From an uncultured Sutterella sp. (GTDB lineage: Bacteria; Pseudomonadota; Gammaproteobacteria; Burkholderiales; Burkholderiaceae_F): a stretch of DNA of 30,662 nucleotides. Below the pieces are notes generated by a model. The model saw nothing but the letters and a program-made list of their open reading frames with translations. It was not told where the DNA came from and did no database searches. The stretch is taken from the NCBI GenBank assembly GCA_900542195.1, contig UQNA01000033.1, positions 1-30,662 on the forward strand. Reading direction: 5' to 3'. The position numbers and the translations under genes are program-made. Positions 16,469 to 24,428 of this stretch are shown piece after piece (position 1 is the first letter of the stretch; the number at the start of each line of letters is the position of its first letter).

Positions 16469-17086
16469 ATGGAAGAAGAAATCCAAAAACCAAAAACAAG
16501 AAAAGCGAAACCGGGGGAAAGAAAACTGGATATTTTGAAGGCCCTTGTGGACCTTCTCCAGAGTTCTAAGCAAAAACACATTACGACGAAGGTCCTGGCT
16601 GCTCACCTCGGCCTGTCCGAGGCTGCTCTGTACCGGCATTTTGCCAGCAAAGCTCAGATGTATGATGCTCTGATTGCCTATGTTGAAAGCGCCGTCTTTA
16701 CAGCGGTTAATCAGATTCATCAGTCCAATCCTTCGGGGATGCACCAGGCGCGCTTGATTGCCACAACTTTGATTAGCTTGACCCGCACCAATCCCGGTAT
16801 GGTAATTCTGATGTGCGGCGATTTTCTAACTCAAGAGGATGAAAGACTTCAGCAAAGACTCAATCTCCTTTTCAACAAGCTGCGTACACAGCTCAAACAG
16901 TCTTTGAGTCTTGCCGTTGCACAGATGGAAATCTTTTCCGACTACGATGTCCAGGCCAGAAGCGAACTGCTGTTCTCCCTTATTCTCGGACAGTGGGTTT
17001 CTTTCTCTAAAGGCATCCAAAGGACAAACATCGAGCCGGATTCAGTAGACAAGCTTATTTGTACGGCTTTAGGCATCCGTTCTTAG
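16469..17086 (+). CDS. slmA: Nucleoid occlusion factor SlmA (TetR family)
   Basis: This is a 205-residue TetR-fold protein. SlmA binds specific chromosomal sites and blocks FtsZ assembly over the nucleoid. The basic N-terminus (about 7-20) precedes a helix-turn-helix, TTKVLAAHLGLSEAALYRHFASKAQMYDALI, at about 39-69, which matches SlmA including the AALYRHF recognition helix. The C-terminal all-helical domain contains LTRTNPGMVILMCGDFLTQEDERLQQR, also typical. It starts 2 nt after argB and is probably co-transcribed with it. A TetR regulator of another process is possible but less likely given the match and context. Confidence 0.88.
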   Translation: MEEEIQKPKTRKAKPGERKLDILKALVDLLQSSKQKHITTKVLAAHLGLSEAALYRHFASKAQMYDALIAYVESAVFTAVNQIHQSNPSGMHQARLIATTLISLTRTNPGMVILMCGDFLTQEDERLQQRLNLLFNKLRTQLKQSLSLAVAQMEIFSDYDVQARSELLFSLILGQWVSFSKGIQRTNIEPDSVDKLICTALGIRS

Positions 17087-17110
17087 ATTCGTCTCCGTTT
17101 TCAAGACAGC

Positions 17111-17147
17111 AACACCTCCTTGTTTTTACGCAAGGAGGTGTTTTCTT
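17111..17147 (+). terminator. Terminator after slmA
   Basis: AACACCTCCTTG at 17111-17122 and CAAGGAGGTGTT at 17131-17142 form a perfect 12-bp stem with an 8-nt loop, followed by TTCTT. It separates argB-slmA from the convergent ctpA gene, which ends at 17162. The minus-strand side lacks a T-run. Confidence 0.88.
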
Positions 17148-17161
17148 AAGAATCGATACTG

Positions 17162-18637
17162 CTATTTCTTCGATTGGTTGATAGGCTCAATCCGCTCTTT
17201 AATGCGGGGATTTTTGGCAGGTTTTGTACCATTCGGCTTTTCTTTCAGATACTTGACTGCCTGCTGGAGTTGGTAATCGTCCGGTTCTCCATACTTATAG
17301 AACTTGGGAGCAGGTTTCTTTTCTTCTCCCTTCTCGTCGACAACCTTCTCCTTAATCTGTCCCGCCGGCTTCTGCTTGCTTGCGTCCACGGGAACAGGCT
17401 TCGGAGCTGAAGCATCCTCAACCTCCAAGTGGTTAGCTAGGTCAGCTTCGCGGATATCGAAGTCTAAGAAATTTCCTTCCGCCGTATCTTTTACCTCAAC
17501 GTCAGGAACAATTCCTTTAGCCTGAATACTGCGCCCCGTAGGCGTGAAGTATCTTGCCGTTGTCAGTTTGATGGCCATGTTCTTCGCATCGCCTCTCAAT
17601 GGGATGACAGTCTGAACTGACCCTTTTCCGAAAGTCTTGGTTCCTAAGATGGCAGCGCGCTTATGATCCTGCAGGGCACCGGCTACGATTTCACTAGCGC
17701 TGGCAGAGGCCCCGTTTACGAGAACCACCAACGGTATGTTCTTAATTGCCGGCGGCAGACGCTCTATAAGATCATCGTCTTTAGTTGTCCTATAGTCGGC
17801 AGGGACGGTCAAATAATCTTTTTTAGCCTCTTCAACCTGACCCTTAGTGGAAACAACTTTGACTCCCTTCGGGAGAAAAACCGCAGAAACTCCGACAGCA
17901 GCATTGAGCAAACCGCCTGGGTCGTTACGCAAATCTAAGACTAAGCCGTTCTTCAAGTTGTCTGTCTTAGCCAGCTCATTGATGGCTTTAGCCAATTCCG
18001 AATTAGTTCTTTCTTGGAACTGAGAAATACGCACATAGCCCATGTTGTCAGGCAGAGGCTTAAATTTAACGGACTTAACCTTAATGATGGCACGCGTCAG
18101 CTTGATGTTCAGAGGAGCTTTCTCTCCTTTTCTGAGAATAGAAAGATCGATCTGTGTGTTCGGCTTACCGCGCATCATCTTAACGGCGTCATTCAAGGGA
18201 ACGTCACGGATAAGCTTGCCGTCAATTTTGTAAATAATGTCGCCCGCACGGACATTGGCATTCGCTGCCGGGGTATCGTCAATTGGAGAAACCACTTTAA
18301 CGCCCGACGGATCAGAGGTAACTTCGATACCGAGTCCTCCGAATTCACCCATCGTTCCTTCCTGGAGCTCTTTAAAAGATTCTTCATCAAGGAAAGCGGA
18401 GTGCGGATCGAGCCCATGAAGCATTCCGGAAATAGCTTCCTTCATCAGTTTTTTATCTGAGACGGGCTCAACGTAGAATTGTTTTACAGCACCATAGATA
18501 TCGGTGAACTGTCTGATTTCACTTAAGGGAAGGGTCGTTTTTTTATTAGCGACCGGTTCGGCCGTAACGGCGCCGATCACTGCACCTGCAATCATCCCTA
18601 CGCTGACCAAGATGATGCCGCGAATTCCACTTTTCAT
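17162..18637 (-). CDS. ctpA: C-terminal processing peptidase, S41 family
   Basis: This is a periplasmic serine protease of 491 residues that trims envelope or cell-wall proteins. Residues about 6-26 are a signal or anchor helix. A PDZ domain covers about 95-180 (GGLGIEV, ADDTPA-like and RAGDIIYKIDG segments). The S41 catalytic domain covers about 195-375, with LRNDPGG at 237-242, the Ser in SASASEI (S313) and Lys in TFGKGSVQT (K338), the 25-residue spacing typical of Prc/CtpA. A charged Lys/Pro-rich tail (about 415-491) is longer than usual. Ribosome site is weak. It is the last gene of gpmA-envC-ctpA, an order I recall in many Burkholderiales. EnvC next door suggests a role in peptidoglycan remodelling at division. 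Confidence 0.94.
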   Translation of the reverse strand: MKSGIRGIILVSVGMIAGAVIGAVTAEPVANKKTTLPLSEIRQFTDIYGAVKQFYVEPVSDKKLMKEAISGMLHGLDPHSAFLDEESFKELQEGTMGEFGGLGIEVTSDPSGVKVVSPIDDTPAANANVRAGDIIYKIDGKLIRDVPLNDAVKMMRGKPNTQIDLSILRKGEKAPLNIKLTRAIIKVKSVKFKPLPDNMGYVRISQFQERTNSELAKAINELAKTDNLKNGLVLDLRNDPGGLLNAAVGVSAVFLPKGVKVVSTKGQVEEAKKDYLTVPADYRTTKDDDLIERLPPAIKNIPLVVLVNGASASASEIVAGALQDHKRAAILGTKTFGKGSVQTVIPLRGDAKNMAIKLTTARYFTPTGRSIQAKGIVPDVEVKDTAEGNFLDFDIREADLANHLEVEDASAPKPVPVDASKQKPAGQIKEKVVDEKGEEKKPAPKFYKYGEPDDYQLQQAVKYLKEKPNGTKPAKNPRIKERIEPINQSKK

Positions 18638-18680
18638 AATATTTTGTTTTAGTTAGCTTTTAGAAAATTATTCAAGATTA

Positions 18681-20066
18681 TCAAAGTTTTAGCCACTTAT
18701 TCGGATTAATTGGTTTCCCATTGTGACGCAACTCGAAGTATAAAACCGAGAGATCGCTTTCTTTTGAACCAACATGAGAAATAATTTCTCCGGCCTCTAC
18801 CAAATCACCTATATCTTTTTCCATCGAAGAGTTGTTGCCGTAAACCGTAAAATAGCCCCGGCCATGGTCAATAACCAATAAGTTTCCATAACCTTTTAGA
18901 TAATCGGCAAAGACCACCTTTCCGGCACGGACTGCTTTAACCGGTTGCTCTTCATTGACGCTGAATACTACGCCTTTCCAATTGCCCATGTTCTTATCTG
19001 CGGCACGTTTTTGGCCGTAAGATGCGGCGACTTTTCCAAGAACAGGAATACCGGAAGAGACGAGCACAAGTCCGCTCTGTGCCTTTGGTGCGCTAACCGC
19101 AACCGCTTTTTCTGTCGTGCCTTTCTTTGCGACAGGAGGACGATAAGCCGTTTTCTTTTGATTCTGCAGCTTCGTCACTAAGCTGGCGAGACGTTTTTCG
19201 TCTTGCTCAAGTTTCTTGAGCGTTGTTGCCTTCATCGCCAAATCTTTTTCCAACCGAACAACCGTCCTTTGGCGTTCTCTTCTTTCACTTACCAGTTTTT
19301 GTTGCTGCTGGCGTTCGCTGCTGACATTATTTCGTAGCTTTTCTCCGGAAACTCGAGATGCATACACAACTTTTTCGAGTTGTTTTTGCTGCTCTTCCAG
19401 TTTCTTATAGGAAGTCTCAGAACGCTCCCTTAAAAGTTCGAGCAAAGCCTCAGCCCTAGCTTTCTGATGCGGATCGCTTTTCCCAAGCCAGTCCGGAGCG
19501 TCTTGAAGACTGATCTGTTCCAAGCGTTGTTTGTCGATTTCGCTCAAGATTTTTCTTTCCTGAGCCATTGCGTCTTCGATCTTTTGCTTTTGGCGAAGCT
19601 GGTTGCGAAGATCTCTTTCAACAACACGGCGCTCTTTCTGCAGATTTTGGAGGTTTTGCCGTACTTTTCCGATTTCTTTTTCTGATTTCTGCAGTTCAGC
19701 CTGGATATTTGTTCTGTTGGTCTGAGCCTCAGCCATTGAGGCCTGCAGCTTCTCGATTTTTTGCTGCGTATTACTTCTTTGTTGAGAAACTTGACTAACT
19801 GAAACATTCTTTGAGGCAGAAGAAGTTCTCTTTTTAGTTGTTTTTTGCTGAGAAGAACGTTTCGTCGCGGTTTGTTTTTTTGCGGTTGTTTTTTTAACCG
19901 TCGTTTTCTTTTTAGCGGCCGGCTTCTTTTGGACGGCCTTTTTAACCGTTTTGGCTTTCTTTTGACTAGAAGATGACGCGGGTTCCGGACTCGGAGCCGC
20001 GAAACCTGTTGTCATCGTACTAAACGAGAATGCTGCTGTCAGCAATAAGACAGCAGCCGTTCTCAA
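18681..20066 (-). CDS. envC: EnvC-like murein hydrolase activator (degenerate M23/LytM)
   Basis: This is a secreted protein of 461 residues. In the family, EnvC activates periplasmic amidases that split septal peptidoglycan. It shows a signal peptide (about 1-24), a Lys/Thr/Ala-rich basic stretch (about 36-90), a long coiled coil (about 90-305) and a C-terminal LytM domain (about 335-461). In that domain the metal-binding histidines are mostly lost: YGNNSS replaces the YxH motif and LYFELR replaces the LHFE/HxH motif, as expected for a non-catalytic activator. The start is TTG, with AGG six bases upstream and no ATG nearby; it lies 19 nt after gpmA. The long histone-like basic stretch is unusual. 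Confidence 0.88.
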   Translation of the reverse strand: MRTAAVLLLTAAFSFSTMTTGFAAPSPEPASSSSQKKAKTVKKAVQKKPAAKKKTTVKKTTAKKQTATKRSSQQKTTKKRTSSASKNVSVSQVSQQRSNTQQKIEKLQASMAEAQTNRTNIQAELQKSEKEIGKVRQNLQNLQKERRVVERDLRNQLRQKQKIEDAMAQERKILSEIDKQRLEQISLQDAPDWLGKSDPHQKARAEALLELLRERSETSYKKLEEQQKQLEKVVYASRVSGEKLRNNVSSERQQQQKLVSERRERQRTVVRLEKDLAMKATTLKKLEQDEKRLASLVTKLQNQKKTAYRPPVAKKGTTEKAVAVSAPKAQSGLVLVSSGIPVLGKVAASYGQKRAADKNMGNWKGVVFSVNEEQPVKAVRAGKVVFADYLKGYGNLLVIDHGRGYFTVYGNNSSMEKDIGDLVEAGEIISHVGSKESDLSVLYFELRHNGKPINPNKWLKL

Positions 20067-20085
20067 AACAACCTGAGTTTTCAGT

Positions 20086-20835
20086 TTACTTTCCTGCCTT
20101 ACCTTGTGCAGCCACTGCAGCCATTGCGTTTTTAATGGCTTCTTGGTCGCCGAGGTAGTAACTCTTGATTGGTTTCATGTTCTCATCTAATTCATAGACA
20201 AGAGGAGTTCCCGTCGGGATGTTCAAACCAACGATGTCTGCATCGCTGATGTTGTCCAAATGCTTAATCAAAGCACGCAGGGAGTTGCCGTGAGCTGTAA
20301 TTAAGATTTGCTTGCCTTCGCGGATCTTCGGAACGATTTCATTTTCCCAGTAAGGAACTACTCTCTTCACTGTATCTTTGAGGCATTCCGTCAAAGGCAT
20401 CAGTTCCGGATCTTCTAAGCGATAACGAGACTGGTTAGCCGGCCACATCGGGCTTTCCTTGGACAATGCCGGAGGCGGAACGTCGTAAGAACGGCGCCAA
20501 ATCATGACTTGTTCGTTGCCGAACTTTTCAGCCGTTTCTTTCTTGTTAAGTCCTTGAAGAGCACCGTAGTGTCTTTCGTTCAATCTCCAATCTTTGATAA
20601 CAGGAAGATAGAGTTGGTCGAGCTCGTCTAAAGCAATGCAAAGTGTTCTGATAGCTCTCTTGAGCACTGAGGTGTAGCAGAGATCAAAGACAAATCCCTG
20701 TTCCTTTAACAGCTGTCCGGCCAATGCGGCTTCTTTACGGCCTTTTTCGGTCAAATCAACGTCTACCCAGCCTGTGAAACGGTTTTCGAGATTCCACTGG
20801 CTCTCGCCGTGTCTCATCAAAACGATTTTGTACAT
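20086..20835 (-). CDS. gpmA: 2,3-bisphosphoglycerate-dependent phosphoglycerate mutase
   Basis: This glycolytic/gluconeogenic enzyme interconverts 3- and 2-phosphoglycerate in the cytoplasm. The protein has 249 residues, the normal size. It shows the LMRHGES phosphohistidine motif at 6-12 (H9), NRFTGWVDVDLTEKG, the substrate-binding LNERHYGALQGLNK, and the second histidine in ITAHGNSLRALIKHL. GGAAA precedes the ATG. It is the first gene of the gpmA-envC-ctpA operon. In relatives I recall it divergent from a rhodanese-grxC-secB operon; here that partner lies 7 kb away. Confidence 0.96.
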   Translation of the reverse strand: MYKIVLMRHGESQWNLENRFTGWVDVDLTEKGRKEAALAGQLLKEQGFVFDLCYTSVLKRAIRTLCIALDELDQLYLPVIKDWRLNERHYGALQGLNKKETAEKFGNEQVMIWRRSYDVPPPALSKESPMWPANQSRYRLEDPELMPLTECLKDTVKRVVPYWENEIVPKIREGKQILITAHGNSLRALIKHLDNISDADIVGLNIPTGTPLVYELDENMKPIKSYYLGDQEAIKNAMAAVAAQGKAGK

Positions 20836-20888
20836 ATAGTTTTCCGAAGGAAATTGAAAAATGAATTTCCATTTTACCAGCGCTTTAA

Positions 20889-20967
20889 CTCAAGCCTAGT
20901 ATTTACGGCCATCTCTATCTTCTCAAAAATAGAAGTTATGCTCCTTCCCAAGAACTAGGCTATTGAG
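20889..20967. repeat. Long-armed inverted repeat upstream of gpmA
   Basis: CTCAAGCCTAGT at 20889-20900 pairs with ACTAGGC (20954-20960), a TA bulge, then TTGAG (20963-20967), giving 12 pairs around about 53 nt. A shorter CTTCT/AGAAG hairpin (20919-20923, 20931-20935) nests inside. It fills most of the 160-bp gap between the radical SAM gene's end and gpmA's start. It could be a structured leader or small RNA, or a scar of the insertion that separated gpmA from the rhodanese gene. Confidence 0.5.
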
Positions 20968-20995
20968 AACCACGCAAATTTAGAAAAATTCTTCT

Positions 20996-22465
20996 CTATT
21001 CTTCTCGCTTATTAATTGTCTTGAGCCACGCCTCGGCTTGATTTGGAGAATATACGCTCTGCGTAATCGGATCGGCTTTAAAAGAATCGTCCTTGGAAAT
21101 GACCATAGTCAGCGCTTCGGTCGCCAGCTGTGCCATAGTAACGTACCAAAATTGACCGGCAACCGTCGGGCTATAGAGGTCTCCTGACTTCTCTAACAGA
21201 CCGGCTTTAATCCATTGATCCATCACCGGCTTCAAGGGCTTTTCGATGTCAACGTTGAAATTGTCGCCAATCTCACGCAAGTTGAAAGGTCCTGATTCCA
21301 CGCTACTGGCCAATGTCCGCATTAACGTCCAATGCTCTTGAGGCTTCATCATGACAAAGACCGGCTTGAGTCCTTTTTCAACCATCTCGCTCCACTTTGC
21401 TAGTTTGCGTTCCTGCATCCAGCTATATCCGAATAATTTACCGCCCGCGCCGCAGCCAAACGGCAGACAGTCGGAAGGACCTTTTGCCAAGCGGTTATAA
21501 AGATTACGTTCCAGCGGCGTTTTAGCCCAATGCGTGTTGGTCAAACGATGCCAATCCGGATGGGAAGAAAACTTCTCAACGCTTTCTGCATACATATCAG
21601 CAGCTTCTGCCAAAGTAGCTGCAGGCTCGCATAATCCGGATTTAATGCGGGTATTCAAAGGAGATTTTTCAAAAACGTTCAGCTGATAACAATCAACCCC
21701 GTCAATCGGAAGCTCAGCGGCAATTCTCAAATCCTCGGTCCACACCTTTCCCTTTTGTCCGGGAAAGCCGAAGAGAAGATCGATAACTACTGCAAGATTG
21801 TCGTGTTCACCGAGTTCTTCTAAACGATGAATAATGAATTCGGGAGAATCCAGCCGCTGCATTTCACGACGGATCTCCGGATTAAATGTCTGGACGCCGA
21901 TAGATAGACGATTTACACCTCCTTCCAAGCAAGCCTCAAGTTTTTCATCGGAAAAACCATGTAGACGGCCTTCAAAGGTAATCTCGCAATCTTTTGCAAG
22001 AGGTAAGTTTTTACGCACTGCGCCAAGGATCTTCCTGATATCGGAAGCCTCGAGAGCTGTCGGTGTTCCGCCTCCGAAATACAGAGCCTTGATAGGTGCG
22101 GAATTTTGTGCAGCTCGGCCGTTCCAGAGTTCAAATTCCTTTATGAGAGTGTCCGTGTATGCATTTGACGCTTCTTTCGAGTAAGGATTCTGGTAGAACA
22201 TGCAGAAAAGACAGCGGCTTTCGCAAAAAGGAATATGAACATAAGCAATTCCTTCTGTTTTTCTAGGTTCAAACGACTTCTTCTCCAGAAAGTTTCGTGC
22301 CGAGTTCCATAACATCGGAATCCCGAACGGACCTGCATGAACCGTTGCTTTTGCTGGAAAAGCTTCGTGTAAGGCATCGCTTTCATCTGCAAAGAAAGCT
22401 GAGTAGCTCTTCTTCTTAATAAGCATGTTTTTAAGAAGTTGCACTCCCATCTCAAATGACGCCAT
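20996..22465 (-). CDS. HemN-superfamily radical SAM protein, ChuW/HutW-like
   Basis: This is a radical SAM enzyme of 489 residues. The 4Fe-4S cysteines are C81, C85 and C88 in PFCESRCLFCMFYQNPYSKE. The FC-x-FY context matches the ChuW/HutW group, which opens haem anaerobically by methyl transfer, better than coproporphyrinogen dehydrogenase HemN or haem chaperone HemW. GGGTPT at 131-136 and LSIGVQTFNPEIRREMQR follow the HemN-superfamily pattern; the C-terminal third (about 350-480) is helical and could include a winged helix. AAGGAGA seven bases before the ATG is strong. No haem receptor, HutX or HutZ lies nearby, unlike classic haem loci. It sits 142 nt downstream of a LysR gene on the same strand, so the two may be linked. 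Family is likely; reaction is inferred. Confidence 0.78.
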   Translation of the reverse strand: MASFEMGVQLLKNMLIKKKSYSAFFADESDALHEAFPAKATVHAGPFGIPMLWNSARNFLEKKSFEPRKTEGIAYVHIPFCESRCLFCMFYQNPYSKEASNAYTDTLIKEFELWNGRAAQNSAPIKALYFGGGTPTALEASDIRKILGAVRKNLPLAKDCEITFEGRLHGFSDEKLEACLEGGVNRLSIGVQTFNPEIRREMQRLDSPEFIIHRLEELGEHDNLAVVIDLLFGFPGQKGKVWTEDLRIAAELPIDGVDCYQLNVFEKSPLNTRIKSGLCEPAATLAEAADMYAESVEKFSSHPDWHRLTNTHWAKTPLERNLYNRLAKGPSDCLPFGCGAGGKLFGYSWMQERKLAKWSEMVEKGLKPVFVMMKPQEHWTLMRTLASSVESGPFNLREIGDNFNVDIEKPLKPVMDQWIKAGLLEKSGDLYSPTVAGQFWYVTMAQLATEALTMVISKDDSFKADPITQSVYSPNQAEAWLKTINKREE

Positions 22466-22607
22466 GATGTTCTCCTTGGTTATTTTTCAGTCGTTCATTC
22501 TGGAATAAGATGATATCGAGAATTATTCGCAATAATGTTTTTCTCTCTTCATTTTTCTCATCTTCCAGTTCCGGGTATCCTCAGAGCCTAGAAGTCAGTA
22601 TCCGTCA

Positions 22608-23504
22608 TCAGGCCTCGTCCTCATGGTCTTTCCTAATTTCTTCTTCCAAAAATTCCCAAAACTGCTCGGCTATCTTGGACAGAGACTTATTCTTTTTCCG
22701 AATCAGAACATGGTCCGAGATCATTTCCGGCTCAATCGGCACAAAGCGCAATCCCGGACAGCTCCGATTGGTAAAACTGCCTTCGATACATAGCGATACA
22801 CCTAGACCGTTTTGAACCATGGCTGTTGCATTAGATAGAAGATTATGTAAGGCAACAATCTTCAGATCTTTCTCCGAAACTCCAAGCCATTCACAAATCT
22901 CCTCGATAACAATGTCTCTTGACGGCAGAATTAATTCCAGAGATGCCGCTTCTTTTTTGGAAAAAGCGAGTCGTTCCTCTTCAACAGAGTCTTCCTTCAC
23001 TACCAGGCCCCACCGCTCCTTTATCTTTAACGGAACACTTTTATATTTAGCGACTTCCACCGGCTCTATTAGGACGGCAAGATCCAGTTTATCGGCATCT
23101 ATTTTTTTTCTTAGCTCATCACCAGTCGCAGAATGAATATGAAATCTGATTCGAGGATATTTTTCGCGGAACTTCTTTATTTTTTTCGAAAGGTAATCCA
23201 TCACGGAGCTTTCAACTACACCAAGCACAACAGTGCCGCCAAGTTCGCCCTGCTGGGAAAGTTCGCGTTTGGCCTGTGCACTCAGTTCAAGGATTTCTTG
23301 GGCTCTTAACTGGAACAAATAGCCGCTTTCCGTAAGTGACAGACTTCGAGTATGACGATTCAAAAGTTTACAGCCGAGCTCCTCTTCCAAATCTTGAATT
23401 TGCCGGGAGAGTGCCGGCTGAGACAAATAAATTTCTTCAGCTGCTTTTGTTATGTTGCCGGTCTTACAAACAGTCAAAAATGCTTTTAGAACTTTGAGAT
23501 CCAT
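22608..23504 (-). CDS. LysR-family transcriptional regulator
   Basis: This is a 298-residue LysR regulator. The N-terminal helix-turn-helix (about 1-62) reads GNITKAAEEIYLSQPALSRQIQDLEEELGCKLLNRHTR, and the effector-binding domain follows (about 90-295). AAAGG precedes the ATG. It is divergent from the four-gene exported-enzyme operon starting at 23649, the classic arrangement in which the LysR protein controls the divergent operon and itself from a shared region. A candidate LysR box lies at 23521-23535, just upstream of its own start. The radical SAM gene lies downstream on the same strand. The inducer is unknown. Confidence 0.92.
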   Translation of the reverse strand: MDLKVLKAFLTVCKTGNITKAAEEIYLSQPALSRQIQDLEEELGCKLLNRHTRSLSLTESGYLFQLRAQEILELSAQAKRELSQQGELGGTVVLGVVESSVMDYLSKKIKKFREKYPRIRFHIHSATGDELRKKIDADKLDLAVLIEPVEVAKYKSVPLKIKERWGLVVKEDSVEEERLAFSKKEAASLELILPSRDIVIEEICEWLGVSEKDLKIVALHNLLSNATAMVQNGLGVSLCIEGSFTNRSCPGLRFVPIEPEMISDHVLIRKKNKSLSKIAEQFWEFLEEEIRKDHEDEA

Positions 23505-23520
23505 AGCCTTTAGGTCATTT

Positions 23521-23535
23521 ATGAATTTTATGCAT
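23521..23535. promoter_or_regulatory. Candidate LysR box in the divergent promoter region
   Basis: ATGAATTTTATGCAT is an imperfect palindrome (ATG-N9-CAT) containing T-N11-A. It starts 17 nt upstream of the lysR start codon and 114 nt before the divergent CMD gene. Position and pattern suit autoregulation and control of the plus-strand operon; binding is inference. Confidence 0.4.
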
Positions 23536-23648
23536 TATTTCTATTATAAATTCTCATTGGAAATAATTGACTCTTTTTCTTAAACTAATCATACGGTTAG
23601 ACCTACATCCATAGCGACAATTTTTAGGCAGGAAACAAGGAGTTCAAT

Positions 23649-24419
23649 ATGCCAAAATTTTTCAGACGTCATCTATTACTTGCATCAGTTGTCGGTACAA
23701 CAGGATCCTTGGCCTCGTCGGCACCGCTTCCTGAAGCTTCAATTTCTTCCGACGAAGACCTCCTTAAAATTAAAAATCGCCTACTCTCTTTGGACTCGCG
23801 CGGAAGTACGCTCACTGTTAAAGAGAAATTCATCTCTCTGCTTGCTGTATGTGCTGCTCAGGCTCTTGAAACTCAAGCCCGCAAAATTGCTTCCGATGCC
23901 CTTAGAGCCGGAGTAAAACCACTGGTTATCAGAGAAGCCGTGTACCAAACAGCTCCTTATGTTGGAATCGGACGAGTGGAACAAACAATGCGAGGCGTCA
24001 ACGCCGCATTCAAAGAGCATCACATTGAACTTCCTCTGCCGTCCCAGACCACAGTCACTGACAACAACCGACTCGAAAAAGGCATTGAAGTCCAGACGGC
24101 AATTTTTGGCGATACCATTACTCAAATGCACAAAAATACACCCGACAATATGAAGCCGCTGATGATTGATGACTTATCCGGTTACTGCTTCGGAGATTTT
24201 TATACTCGAAGCGGCCTGAATATTAAAGAAAGAGAATTAGCTGTTTTCTCCTGCATTGCCGCGTTAGGTGCTTGTGAGCCTCAATTAAAGGCTCATGGGG
24301 CGGCAAATCTGAAAGAAGGATACACAAAGCAGAATCTCGTTGACGCGTTACAGATCGCTCTCCCTCTCAACGGCTTTCCAAGAACATTAAACGCTCTTGC
24401 CGTTGTTAACGGACTTTAG
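23649..24419 (+). CDS. Exported protein with two carboxymuconolactone decarboxylase (CMD) domains
   Basis: This is a 256-residue protein with an N-terminal signal (basic KFFRRH, hydrophobic stretch to about 24), so it acts outside the cytoplasm. Two CMD/AhpD-fold repeats follow, about 35-125 and 140-256. The C-terminal repeat keeps the family pattern LNIKERELAVFSCIAALG and H216 in QLKAHGAANL. In the N-terminal repeat the matching position is Ile80, so that half may be structural. Neither repeat has the CxxC of AhpD-type peroxidase reductases. AAGGAG precedes the ATG. It leads an operon with an esterase, a DUF362 protein and a CMD-cupin fusion, divergent from lysR. The CMD label names a fold; the substrate is unknown. 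Confidence 0.82.
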   Translation: MPKFFRRHLLLASVVGTTGSLASSAPLPEASISSDEDLLKIKNRLLSLDSRGSTLTVKEKFISLLAVCAAQALETQARKIASDALRAGVKPLVIREAVYQTAPYVGIGRVEQTMRGVNAAFKEHHIELPLPSQTTVTDNNRLEKGIEVQTAIFGDTITQMHKNTPDNMKPLMIDDLSGYCFGDFYTRSGLNIKERELAVFSCIAALGACEPQLKAHGAANLKEGYTKQNLVDALQIALPLNGFPRTLNALAVVNGL

Positions 24420-24428
24420 GAGTTTCTC

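Noticed and set aside
22510..22545. ATTATT-CGC-AATAAT hairpin followed by GTTTTTCT
   Set aside because: It would terminate a plus-strand transcript, but no plus-strand gene lies upstream; the 6-bp AT-only stem is too weak to call.
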